Origin: Nothopassalora personata
Lineage: Eukaryota > Ascomycota > Dothideomycetes > Mycosphaerellales > Mycosphaerellaceae
Length of the DNA stretch: 64,000 nt
Reading direction: 5' to 3'
Assembly: GCA_033816765.1 (NCBI GenBank)
Contig: CM066294.1
Span: 1,178,001 to 1,242,000, forward strand
Position numbers and translations under genes: made by a program. How positions within the stretch are numbered: position 1 is the stretch's first letter; each line of letters opens with the position of its first letter. The notes beneath the pieces are model-generated. The model saw only the letters and a list, made by a program, of their open reading frames with translations. It searched no databases and was not told the origin of the DNA. Positions 35,600 to 46,702 of this stretch are shown piece after piece.

Positions 35600-36538
35600 A
35601 TGGCACATGCAATTCTCGAACTTAGTCTCCGTCTTTCCACACAACCAAAACCTTCACCACCGGCCTTAAATCCCAAACGAGACTCCTACCGCTCAACGGC
35701 GAAACCTCGCACCTCTGAAGGCAATATGAGCAACCGTCGCGCCGATCGCAAAGCGGAAACCGAAGCTGAGCTTATGGCTGAGCTTCGACAGAAATGTCAG
35801 CAACAGTACCAGCGGCGACACGGGCTCATAGAAGGAAGCGTCCAGAATCACGCTCCGGCACGATCTACCACAAAGGCCGCACCCGCGAAGATCTGTATCA
35901 ATGCAGCCTTCTTCGCAAAGCTGCCCGGCGAGCTTCGCAATAAGATCTACTCTTACCTCCACTACTCGGATGCTGCACTCCCCATTCCGTCGCAATCCGC
36001 ATCGCCACTCCGCATCGGCACCGGTCGAATCCATCTCCCCACCAAGCGCCTCAACGACGAGTTCCGCTCTGCAGTCAACACAGAGCTCGTGTCTCTGTTT
36101 GCTCGCGACAACGGCGCCGTCCAGCTAGCGAGCGGCAGCTTGATCACATGGAACTTCATCAACGACGACACTCCACCAGATGGGCGCCTGTATCTTTCCA
36201 CCCCACTAGCCTGCACCACCGTCGGCCGCTACCAAGCGGGGAGCTGCTTGTTTTGGCAGCACAGACGACGCATTCGCCAGACGTCTCTGCAACCCGATCA
36301 CGCGGCACTCCTTGCCTTCACGACCTGGCTCGATTCCGAGGAGTGCGCTCCACACACGGCGACGAAGATGTATAAGCACCTCAAGGCGTTGTTGAAGCTG
36401 ATTGAGAGGTGCTCGCCGAAGCTTCCAGGGATCAGTGCGCCGCCAGCTCGGGCGATACGAGAGCCACTGATGCAGAAGTATCCGGATGTGCGGTTTCGGT
36501 GGTGTTATGGGGAGGCTAAGCTGCATGGTGCGTGGTAG
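35600..36538 (+). CDS. 2EXR-type (F-box-like) protein
   Basis: Single exon, 312 aa from the first ATG in the frame (35600, MAHAILELSL); a second candidate start is MSNRRADRKAE, 43 codons later. The N-terminal 90 residues are charged and helical. The family motif is FFAKLPGELRNKIYSYLHY, followed by the usual strand with RIHLPTKRLNDEFRS. The C-terminal half has a Cys/Trp-containing segment (TVGRYQAGSCLFWQ) and a helical end. It carries the same motif as the cluster at 23.6-26.7 kb but is otherwise diverged, so not a recent duplicate. Function unknown. Confidence 0.7.
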   Translation: MAHAILELSLRLSTQPKPSPPALNPKRDSYRSTAKPRTSEGNMSNRRADRKAETEAELMAELRQKCQQQYQRRHGLIEGSVQNHAPARSTTKAAPAKICINAAFFAKLPGELRNKIYSYLHYSDAALPIPSQSASPLRIGTGRIHLPTKRLNDEFRSAVNTELVSLFARDNGAVQLASGSLITWNFINDDTPPDGRLYLSTPLACTTVGRYQAGSCLFWQHRRRIRQTSLQPDHAALLAFTTWLDSEECAPHTATKMYKHLKALLKLIERCSPKLPGISAPPARAIREPLMQKYPDVRFRWCYGEAKLHGAW

Positions 36539-36898
36539 GAACAGCGCAGGGTGAGATCGGGTGGGAGAAGTTCCTCGATGATGGCCTCCACGTTCTTGCA
36601 CTTTTTGTCGTCAGCAGATTCAAAGGCGGCCCCAGCATAGCAAGCAACACTGCCGTACGGCCGAGAACAACACAAGCTGATATACAGGAGGATGATCCTG
36701 AAACAATTCGTAGGTCGTTCAAACTGGACACCATATCATGTCTGCTAATAGCACGTCGCAGCACGAGTGGACGGTTTGCCAACCTCATATACTCGCTTCA
36801 AGTCCATGGCCGCTGCCAGGACATCTTCATCTACAACGCTCTCAGCTCATTAGCCGGTTGTCACGTCTGCGACACCCACCTTCGACGCCTGGCTGGAT
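36539..36898. other. Gap between 2EXR gene and HET relic
   Basis: Nothing recognised. It may include more of the decayed HET gene, whose C-terminal part I could not follow. Confidence 0.35.
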
Positions 36899-37288
36899 CT
36901 AAGTGCGACCGCATTGAGCGTAGACTTCTCGCATCAGGGATACTTGATTCTCCCGCTCGGCCTGATCCCTCTGGTTGTTACAGATTGCATCGATCCACAA
37001 ACTCCGCTTTCCAGATACTCAACCGCTGCACGATCGTGTGTACCACCGTAACGCCAGTTCCGTATTGAGCGGGACTTGGACTTCGATAGCGTCACGGTTG
37101 ATGGTACTGCAGGCATCCGGTACTCCCCAGTGGTAGGAAATAGTCTCGTACTTCGGTGTTGGTCGTTGGGCGCGGGAGATGTGGCGAGCTTCGCAGGCCA
37201 GATGCTGTCCATCTTTGGCTGGAGAGTAGATGTCAAGGACTCGGATCTCTTGGACTCCAAGGTCCAGGGTTTCCTAGACGAACGGCAT
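36899..37288 (-). pseudogene. HET-domain (heterokaryon incompatibility) gene relic
   Basis: One minus-strand frame from ATG 37288 reads as the start of a HET domain. It has EIRVLDIYSPAKDGQ, then YETISYHWGVPDA (family: YEALSY.WG), then LWIDAICNNQ (family: LWIDALCINQ), then QVSLMREVYAQCGRT. The frame is interrupted by TAG 37274-37276 (codon 5), TGA 37019-37021 and TAG 36899-36901, and no HET C-terminus follows. Intact HET proteins trigger cell death when incompatible hyphae fuse. This is a fragment without an effector part. Spacing of the motifs is correct, so the identification is solid despite the stops. Confidence 0.75.
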
Positions 37289-37687
37289 ACTATGTCATTT
37301 GATGGACGGTGCAGTCTCCCGGGCCAAGCAGTACGCGGTGATTGTGCGATGACAGTCGTGCGGACGACAGAGCTTGGGGTATCACTTACAGAGATCTCTA
37401 CTCGACGGGAAAGTGCGCAAGGCAACACGGGATCCAGATCGAGCATGAGCTGCGCCGCCTTGATATGCATCCTACATCAACGCCTTAGGCGAGTAATACC
37501 ACTTCTCCGTGACTTGATCCGAGGCGGCACATCACCTTGCATACTGGCAATCTTCCTTTCATGTTTACGATCTTCCCTAACCTGGAAAAGGCCGGGGCCC
37601 GCGCCCGGTCCAGCCCAGTAACCTAATAAGGACCACCATCTCTGCACCGGGCAATGCTTTCTCAGGAGGGCGAAAGGTGTACCCTGT
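37289..37687. other. Gap between HET relic and unknown gene
   Basis: No feature recognised. Confidence 0.4.
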
Positions 37688-39005
37688 TCAATCTCTCATA
37701 ACAACCGCCCTCCCCCAACTAATCCCACTATAATCCCCAACCGAACTCGCAATCTTAACATCCACATACGGACGATGACACCACCCATGTCTACAACCCG
37801 AATTCAAAGCCATTTTACACGCATCGTAAGCATGCTCCCGATTATGCACTTCAATCGAATTGCTCCCACCCGCAATCGTATTCGGACAGTCCATGCCAAT
37901 ACTGAAATGACCATTCCCCGAGCAATCAAAGGACACCCCGAAAGCGGAGCCATAGGCACTGAGGGAGATGCCCTTGATCTGGTACTTGGTGTAGACGAAC
38001 AAGCCGCAGGGGACGAAGTCGCTACCGTCTGTCACGGCGGGGATCATAGTGGGAACAGCCTTGCGCTCGCCGTGTTCGACGTGTTCCACGAAGGGGTAGA
38101 TCGGGTTGGGGGTGTCGTTGATGACGAGGAGGACATTGGTAGCTTCTTTCGTAGCGGGGACGAGGGGACCTGTACGAGACGCGTCAGCGCAAGGTCGCTC
38201 GCATCCTTGCTTGCAGACTCTTACCGAACATGAGGAAGGTCAGGACCGCGATCCTCGACTCCATAGTTGAGAGCGTCGCGACGGCGGCCACGGCGGACAT
38301 GACGGAGAGCGCTACCCACGAGCCCGCGAAGCGACCTTCGAGGTTTGAGGGGCTGGCGAGTGAGGCTACGCCTCGTGACAGTGTGACGATGAGCTGGAAG
38401 GCGGTTTTGGCGTGGTCCTTGGCGTCCTTGATGCAGTCGAGGACTCTTTGGATCTCGAGGCGCAGGCCATCGTTTTCCCCCGCGTGGAATCGCTGTAGGG
38501 TGTTTCTGGTGATCGAGAATGGCGGCAGCCGCTGTGACTCCGGGACGCGGTCTCTCCAAGTATCGTTTGGTCGAAATGGGTCGGTTCGCTTGGCACTGTC
38601 GACCAACTTCTGCACGTCGTCGATTGTGAAGCCCGCGGGGATAGGGTTGGTAAGGATCGAGAGGTTGTCGAGTCTCTCTTGGTCGCACCGATGGACTACG
38701 GCATCCCCCTGCTTTTCGAAATCGTGGTACTCAAGCGATAACTGCTTCGCCATGTGGCTCAAGAAACTGCTCATGTCGTCGGCGAACGAGCCCTGACCCT
38801 CGCGGTACAGGACGCAGATTTCGATACCTGTTCTGGCTTCTTGCGTGTCCGTGGAAGGCACGGCGAGTGCGTTGTTCTGGAACGTCTTTTGCAGCCGTTC
38901 GATCAGTCGAAGACATTGGTACATGAGCTTCGTTCGATCCACCGGATCCGGATTGCGAGTGCTGTGCCAGCACTGCATGGTGTACGGTCCAGTCTCGAGT
39001 ACCAT
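37688..39005 (-). CDS. Unknown fungal protein with a central hydrophobic segment
   Basis: Two exons, 39005-38225 and 38169-37688 (420 aa), with a GTAAGA...CAG intron of 55 nt; the sum is a multiple of three and the reading GPLVPATKEATNV after the join is smooth. The first 260 residues are helical and charged. One hydrophobic stretch (VALSVMSAVAAVATLS, then AVLTFLMFG) spans the end of exon 1 and could be one or two membrane helices. The C-terminal 150 residues hold six Cys and many Gly/Ser and might be extracellular or lumenal (CGLFVYTKYQIKG, FDCSGNGHFSIGMDC). I do not recognise the family. ATG 39005 is the first in-frame ATG. Confidence 0.65.
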
Positions 39006-39882
39006 GTTGACCAACAGTGTCCCAGTGAGCTACTATTGCCGCGGGGGTCGATGCGCTTAGAGGTGTTCTTTACTCGGAGTCCGTGTTTCTTGGCAGTCAG
39101 CTACTTTGGGGCGGGTATGGCTTGACGTTGTTGTGACAACTTCCTTGGCACGAAAGCTGCTCTTGACCGGCTTCATATATAGGCCTGTCTCCTTGCTTGG
39201 TCGTCCGGCCATGCTTACTTCGGGCGACATGGCGCCATACCATAGCGAAAGACTAGGCGCTTTCAGACCTCCACAAGAGGCAGGAGAGCGCAGTCTTCTG
39301 CTTCGAGACCATGCAGACCAGCGCTACACGTGCTGTTGGCTGCCTTGGCTGCAGTGTGCTATGTACTAGCCCAAAAGTGTACAAGCGAGGTCCCACAGAT
39401 TGAGAAGAGTCGTGGTGAGAGAGCGTGTCGTTCCTGGCCATTCCAGACGCAAGTCGGAAAAAGAATGAGGTGCTGTATAACATGATAAGACATCTGGGTC
39501 CTCGTGTTCCTTGGAACCGGGCGTTTTGGTCAGTTTTGTGCTCGAAGTGGGATCCGCTAGTCTAGCCGCGTAGCAGATGAGCCACCTCGAGAGCCGCGAG
39601 CGTCGTATAGATGTTGTTGGAGGGCGACCGAATTGAAAGGGTGTATACGTTCTGTACAACGAATAAGACCAAACTATGTGCGAGTGCGTATCGTACCGAG
39701 CGACAATCATCTTGATCCCTCCAACGCCATACAAAACTCAAGTGCAATCAGTTTCCAAACTCATCATACTCATCCGTCTTCATAACCGCCGGGTATCGTC
39801 CCTCCTTCACCATAACCCAATCTTCTTTCCATCTTCGACGGTCGTCTCGCAACGTCTGCGCTCTGCTCACACCGCAAGGCTT
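39006..39882. other. Intergenic region
   Basis: Upstream side of the unknown gene and 3' side of the F-BAR gene. Nothing recognised. Confidence 0.45.
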
Positions 39883-42800
39883 CTAGCAGTTTTTGAGATA
39901 ATTGCTGGGCACGAGACCGAGCGGGCTGTTCTTGCCCACAACTTCAGCCTCCCACCAGCCGTCGTCTTGATGCCGCGTAACGGCCAGTATGTCGCCTTTC
40001 GTGAAAGAGAGCTCTTCGGGAATGGCGGCTTGATACATGTACATTGCGCGAGCTGGAACAGATGGGTCAGTAAGTGTTGTAATGCCACGCGAAGGAAACC
40101 TTCTTACCATAGTGGAGGATCGGCCTTCCATCCTTCGTAACCTGGCGCTGCATGCCTTGACTTTGGCTTCTCACCCGAGACGAGACTTGAGTGTTCTCGT
40201 TTGGATGATACTGACTTTGCGGCCGGCCGCCGCGCTGGGAGCCATACGGATCTTGAGCAGGCGAAGTGGGAGCCAAGACCATTGCGCCGCCAGAATTGTA
40301 TTCAGAACCACGACTGCTTGGCGGTCGACTGTTCGCTGCCCCTGCGCCAGTAGCGGGTCGACTATACGCCGGGTTCGGTGAGGTTGCACGAGGTACCTGG
40401 TAGCCAGGTGAACCGCCTCGAGAGCCATAGTTGCCATAAGCGGCTGCCGGTTTGACTGGGCTTGATGATTGAGCGCGAGGCCGGCTTGCAGCCGGTGCGC
40501 CACCATATGGGTTCGGAGACGCTGCACGGAAGGGTTGCTGCCTTGGCTCACCACCGTATGGATTAGGTGAGGCGGCATGCATGGGCTGCTGTCGTTGATC
40601 TCCGCCATGGAAAGGTCGCGGGCTTATCGCTCGTGGTGGCTGTGGTGATGCCGCACGAGGTGGCTCGCCTCGTGAAGGAGGTCTACCCATGCTACTGCCG
40701 GGTCGTGGTGGTTGCGAGTTGAACATGTTGCGTGTCTGCCCAACGTACTGCTCAGTGGTCTTCTGCATCTCGCGCTTCGTATGCGCCGGCTGAGGTGCAC
40801 CAAGTCTGCTTACGGGCGGATCATATGCAGGCGGCGGCGTTCCACGATTTCCATTGCCCGCAAATGGTATCGGCACTGCACCAGGCATGTCGTCTCTACC
40901 AGTACCCGGCGCCGGGGTAGACATGCCATAATGTCGATCGGCAGATTGTCGAACAGATGCTTGCTTTGCGACACCCTTGAGCTCAGCAAGCGCGGCTGCG
41001 ATGGGGTCCTCTTCAGGCGGTGGTCCGTTCCTGGCGGCTGGCTTCCTACGCGACGCCGGCGAGTCGACATCGAACACATTGTTACCGATGCCCAGCTGAT
41101 AGTCTGCGCGAGGATCAACATCGGGATCAGGACTGACAGAGGGCTGTTTGTTCCACGTATTGGCACGACTGCCAGCTCCGAACGGCTTGATGGGGCTCGT
41201 GGCAGCACTATCCGCTTTGCGGGCGGTGGCAGGGGTCCAGGTGTTGCGTGCAGTCGGCGTAGGGGCTCCAGATTGTGACTGGATGTTGTCTTTGCTCTTT
41301 TGACTGCGTCTACGGAAAGGGCTGTTAAAGAAGCCGCTCTTCTTCTTCTGAACTTGCTTGTCTTCTGGCGGACCGGTAGACATTGCCGATGCACCTGACA
41401 TGCTGGAGACGCCTGACAGATCGGAGCCCATGTACCCCTTCGTGGGAGATGCAGACCCGCTCATAGGGTCAGCGCTGGTGAACGAGGTCGGTGCTGAGTA
41501 GTCGCTGTGTTCCATGCTCCCGCCACTAGCTGGTCGCATAGGCGATGGATTAGAGCTTCGCTCGGAAGGCGCAGCAGGTCTGCAGAACTGTGTCATGCCA
41601 TCCGTAGGGTATGGATTGTGTGGAATCCTCGGTGCATCGGCATAAGGATCCGCGTATGGATTCGATTGGAGCGACGTCTGAATTGGTGCAAGAGGTGGTG
41701 GTGCAGCACTGGCGTGGCTGCCGTGTGAGCTGCGCGCCTGAGCCATGAAGGAGTCGTCGGCCTGCAACGAAGCTGTTCTGTTCTTCGGGATACCCATTTC
41801 CTCGCGCAGGCTTGAATCTGGATCGTTGTGCGACTCCAATGTGCTGGGTTGTGGCGATGAGCTGCGGAACGTTGGGTTCATGGTTCGCTGAAACTGCGCA
41901 ACCGAGTACTCTCCATTTTCAGACTCATGGTTCGAGATGATGTCGTCCAGGTCGCCTCGGCAGAAGTTGATGTACTTTGGAGGATCTGGGATCTCCTGAC
42001 CAGTACCCTGATCCTGGATGAAAGTGCGAATGTCCTTCTCGACCTCGCAGTCTTCGAGCGAGAGTCGCATTTTCTCGCACGACTGATCATCGCTGACGCA
42101 GACGGTGGATGCAATGTTGGCAAAGCTCCACAGACTGCTCTTGAAGTAGTCGAGTCGTTCTTCCTCGAGGTCTTGGAATTTGTCGCATGCCGCCTTCCAT
42201 TCGCGGTTCCATCGGCCAGTCGTCTCTTCGAGCAACTTCACAGCAGCTTCGTACTCAGTGCTATCGCTCGACATCTGGATCTGTGTCTTTTCCAGCTTCG
42301 ACTTGTTCTTGCGCTCTTCTTGGCCCATGACCATGTGTCCTTGTGCGAGGTATCCTTTGATCTTGAGGCAGTCCTGTTCGAAGCGATCGCGCGTCTTGTT
42401 GACGACTGCCGTCTGCTGGTTCTTCGTCTTGAGCAGCTTCTCGATACCATTCTGAACGATCTTCCTCCGCTCCTTGATGCCGCCGTTGAAAGCGATCAGC
42501 GGCTCCTCGAGCTCACTCTTCATCTGAGCGGCTATCTGTTGATGTGCCTTGCCCATCGACTCGACTTCGCCTCGGACAACATCCAGGGACATGCGCAGCG
42601 TTCCGGCTTCCGAGGAACCAAGTGGTTTCCGTGCGAGGTTGAGCAGCTTCTTCGCGTAGTCGGCCTCGATCTCCGCGCGGGCGGAGTAGAAGGCCTTTAG
42701 CTCGTCGCTGGTGGTTTTGGCATTGTGCATGCGCTCGAGGAGAGGACCGACGCCAGCGTCATCTTTGCCCCAGAAATTGTTTGCAACTAGAAGGAAGAGT

Positions 42801-42907
42801 CAGGATCATGCCATAGCATCACGATCATCACATCACGTCCATCGGAAGAGGTTCGGCGTACATGAGAGTGAGACGGTAGGGCCATCGGAGCCCTCCCTGC
42901 CAGGCAT
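39883..42907 (-). CDS. F-BAR and SH3 domain protein (Cdc15/Imp2/Hof1 family)
   Basis: Three exons, 42907-42862, 42786-40108 and 40052-39883 (2895 nt, 964 aa). Introns are 75 nt and 55 nt. Exon 1 codes only 15 residues (MPGREGSDGPTVSLS) and joins to FANNFWGKDDAGVG, the usual F-BAR start. The F-BAR domain runs to about residue 270, with LERMHNAK, ARAEIEADYAKKLLNLAR and the long basic helices. A disordered Ser/Pro-rich middle of about 600 residues has phosphorylation-type motifs. The last exon is exactly an SH3 domain: ARAMYMYQAAIPEELSF, GDILAV, DDGWWEAEV, LVPSNYL. Such proteins bind curved plasma membrane and scaffold the cytokinetic ring and septum. Which paralogue (Cdc15 or Imp2 type) is not clear. 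Confidence 0.92.
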
Positions 42908-44259
42908 TGCGCCTGCAGTGGGATGTGATTAATGTGCTGTTGGTCGTGTATGTACGATGCGCATTGACGATATGCCCCAAGCGATAGATGATATATGATT
43001 CTTGATGGAGGTGTTGAGAGCGTTGTCTGAACCGTGGGGAGAGTCGTGGTAAGCTGGAGATGGATTCTGGAGCGGCGCGTCATTGTTTGACATGGTCGCC
43101 ACAACAACACCCGCTTGCCGAGATCCGAGATCCGAGATCGGCGAAATGTTTGCTGGAGGCTCTTGGCTGCACACTGCGTTCACTCGGTGTGCCGCCTCAT
43201 GATCGGGCACACTCGTTCGGGCGCCGCAGCCTGCAGGACTATGCATCATCGCCTCAGTCCACGCGACGTCCTTTGCATATCAGCCCCAGGATAGCGATGG
43301 CCGGGTTCGAGCGGCGGCAGCGGCGAGAGAAGCTTTCCGACCACGCCGAAAGCCATTCACTGGACCACGAGGAGCGGTTGGCATTCGCCGCATGGCACAA
43401 CATCGTTTCGTCCCTAATAAGCCGCGACCGTACAACATGTCCGATGAACAGCGTCTGTGGTAGCTGCCATAGTCTGCCCTCGCATGGATGAAGGCTCGGA
43501 GCTTGGAGGGCTGCTGCTGCGTCCGAGGAGAATACGTCCCACGAGAATGTATATGTTGGCACAGCCTATCGCACACCATCTTTGTATTGGCCGGCGTTGC
43601 GACGACACCCAACGACCGGATCAGGCACGTGCATTGACGCAGGAACCAGCGTTGCAATGTTATACGGGGCTATACTCCTGATGGTGGTGGTGGTGGTGGT
43701 GGTGGTGGTGGTGGTGGTGGTCCTGCTGCTGCTGCTGCTTTTGGCTTCGCAGGATGGAGTGCGGCCTCAGAGCAAGCTGCGCCTCCTCGGGCCGGAGCAT
43801 ACCACCACCACAGCCAGCCTGGCGATCCTTCCCATACACTTTGTTCGAGGTATCAACCCTCTTCGCCGTGGTGTTGTGGTCACAGTCCGGTCACACACAC
43901 ACGTTCACCAGGTTGGGACAGGACAAACTCTCGGTACTGCCAAGGATGACCAGCTTCCGCAGTTCCACCCAGGCTCAGACTTTGGACACAGCATGACACC
44001 TACAATGATATCAAGATGCACACCTCACTCGTTGGCGACTTGTGCGTCAGCGGGGCACTGCACTCACATGATCCTTTTCGAACCATACCAGGCTGCCTTA
44101 TATGCCTTACACGCTCAGCTAACTTCGTCCTGACACCTCGACCTTTCCTTTTCTGTCCGTCCCGTCCCTCCCGTCCTCAATTCAACTCCTCGCAGCCTAT
44201 GCCTTACACTGCTATGGTAAAGCTCACTCGCTTGGCCCATCGCTAGCGAAATAGCCGCT
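42908..44259. other. Divergent intergenic region with trinucleotide repeats
   Basis: Between the F-BAR gene (minus) and the RBR gene (plus). It contains a GGT/CTG repeat at 43681-43740. Open frames overlap on both strands without motifs, so no gene is called. Confidence 0.45.
43681..43740. repeat. (GGT)n-(CTG)n trinucleotide repeat
   Basis: About thirteen GGT units run directly into about five CTG units. It is intergenic and about 520 bp before the RBR frame. Confidence 0.85.
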
Positions 44260-46569
44260 ATGCTGCGGGACTGTTCTCGGTGCTGTTCGTCGCATGTGCC
44301 TACTTGCTGGGCCACCGCATCTATTCAGAGTCGTGACCTACCTACCCAGAACCCCTACTACATGTACCACCCTGCTCCATTCGACCTATGTGGACAGTCT
44401 GAGCTACATTACTGTTTCGCACCACCTTCCTTCTACAGGCCGGGGACCTTGAAGCATACATCATACAGGACAAGGATCAACGAGAATCAACCATACCCGC
44501 CAATTGATATGGACCTTTGGGGACAACCACAGCTCCTCCAACGATCGAACGCAATCACCGCGAAACTGCACAAGGACAAAGACAACGCTGTCAACCGCAA
44601 TGATGGCACCGCTGGCAGCGCCACTCTAGCGAAGGTATTGAAGTACGCACGCAAGCACGATGACAAGACTGAGAAGAGGTGAGGATGTCGTTCTGACAAT
44701 CCTAAGATATGCAAGTGAGCTGCTAGGTTGACTAATGCATTCTTGTCTTCCAGACAAGAATGCAAGCTAGAGAAGGCCTCACGTCAGAACTCTCTAGAGC
44801 CAAGCATATCCGACAACGCATCTGCAGACATGGTTTTCGAAGCTTTACCTTTAGGATCATATGCCACATCGCAGTCGAGGAAATCAAACTCGATCGGCTG
44901 GTCACGGACCGGAGCAGGAGGATCGCCAGCAGCCAAGGTACTTGGAGAGGCCAAGACCAAGCGATGGATCATATTCGGACGGAAGAAAGTGGATTGCCAA
45001 CGACCGGTCGATAACTTCCCCAAGTGGGACGACAGTGATGAACAACGACGAACGGATGCAGCTTCTGGATCGGCTGGTCTCATGGCTGATGCTCTGCTGG
45101 GCATGGCCAGCCCGTCGTGCGAGTCAGTATCACGATCCCACGACAGCGACCACGTGGAAGACGTTGAAGCACAGCGAGACCAGCAATCACGACGTTCATC
45201 CGGAGGAAATAGCCTCGCGGAAGCAGTGCTTGACAACGAGAGACTATTGCAACGGCTCGCACAGGCGATAGAGTCTGAGCACGACCATGGCGAACAACGA
45301 AGAAATGACCACCCGCAGCGCAAGAGGCAAGGTCGTCAGATCAGGCCTACTGCTATGCCTGTGCAGGCAGAGTCTTTGGCAACAAGTGCGCGGAGAAGAA
45401 TACACCCAATCTCGATCCGTGACATCGACTGGAGCCAGAATAGCTGCGGCCAGGCACTAGAGCTGCTTCAGCCATCCGAGGACGATCGACACAGTAATGC
45501 AAGCCCCACAGATAGCGGTGTAGACATGGGTGAGGACGAACGGCCGATCAGCAAAGGGAAGGGACGTGCGCTATCTGTATCGTCAGATGGCTCTCTCCTC
45601 TCTTTACGCGACTATGGCGGAACACTGATAGAAGCAGAAGCACTGCGCCACTCAGAGGAATTGGAGCTTCACCGAAAACATGCGTTGGCTGAAGCATTCG
45701 AGACGGAATACCAGAGAGTACAACAGGAGCAAGAAGATGCAAAACGCGCTCAACAACTTCAAGAAGAAGAACGAATAATACGAGAGCTTCAGGATGAGGA
45801 AGAACGCATCGCAGCCGAACTCGCCAGCCGCCGTGACTGCATATGCTGCAGCGACTAAAAACACGTCCTCGACTTTCCCGCCAAGGCTCCAACAGAAGCG
45901 TGCGAGCATATACCTACGACCTGCATCGACTGCATGCACTCCTGGCTGTCTTCCGAACTCACCTCAAAAGGCTGCGAAGCCCTCAAATGTCCTGAATGTC
46001 CCTCCATCCTCCCCTACAACAGCATCCAAACCCTCGCCGACGAAGCCACTTTTACCAAGTACGAGCAACTCCTGCTGAGAAATACCCTCTCCTCCCTCCC
46101 CGAATTCGCCTGGTGCCTCTCCCCCACCTGCCAATCCGGCCAACTCAACACCCTCAACGGCAATTACATGGAATGCGACACCTCCCTCGGCGGCTGCGGC
46201 TACAAGCAATGCCTCTTGCACCAAATCCCCTGGCACGCCGGCGAAACTTGCACCCAGTACGACCATCGCATCTCAGGTGTCAAAGCTCGCGAGGAAGAAG
46301 CTGCCACGCAGGCTATCCTCGACCAAGTGAGCAAGAAGTGTCCCGGCAAGCATTGCGGATGGCGCATTCAGAAGAGTGACGGGTGCGATCATATGACTTG
46401 TAGGAAGTGTAAGTGGCAGTTTTGCTGGGAGTGTCTTGCGTCACACAGGGAGATTAAACGGGAAGGGAATACGGCGCATCAGAGGTGGTGCAAGTTTCAT
46501 AGTGAGAATTTGGAGAGGGATGAGAGGGGGGAGGTTGTGGTGGCTTGGCCGTTTAACGTGCATGCTTAG
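44260..46569 (+). pseudogene. RBR (RING-IBR-RING) E3 ubiquitin ligase interrupted by one stop codon
   Basis: Exon 1 (44260-44678; start uncertain, later ATGs at 44362 and 44509) joins exon 2 from 44754 across a 75-nt intron with CTAAT near its end. Exon 2 has a disordered region and a Glu/Gln coiled coil, then RRDCICCSD, the first Cys pair of RING1. TAA at 45856-45858 follows at once. In the same frame the rest of the domain continues intact from 45859: the remaining RING1 ligands, IBR (CGYKQCLLHQIPWHAGETC) and RING2 (GCDHMTCRKCKWQFCWECL) with the catalytic Cys in GCDHM. RBR ligases pass ubiquitin through that Cys. With the stop, the product would lose all RBR activity. Alternatives are a sequencing error, readthrough, or an unseen intron; I see no splice sites there. 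Confidence 0.7.
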
Positions 46570-46702
46570 AGGTTGGAGCTAGCGATGGAGGCCTCCGGTC
46601 GCCAGGTGTATCCACTCTCAAACACTAGGTACCTTCATGTTAGCCTGAGCTCGAATGTGTGGTGTAGTGCAGGAGAGTATACGTGTGTCTGGCTATGCCG
46701 GT

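Noticed and set aside
36532..37621. Two plus-strand frames of about 180 codons
   Set aside because: The third minus-strand frame under them reads as a HET domain with correct motif order, so the plus frames are shadows.
43060..43657. Open frames on both strands between the F-BAR and RBR genes
   Set aside because: Arg/Ser/His-rich without motifs and mutually overlapping; best explained as GC-rich intergenic DNA.
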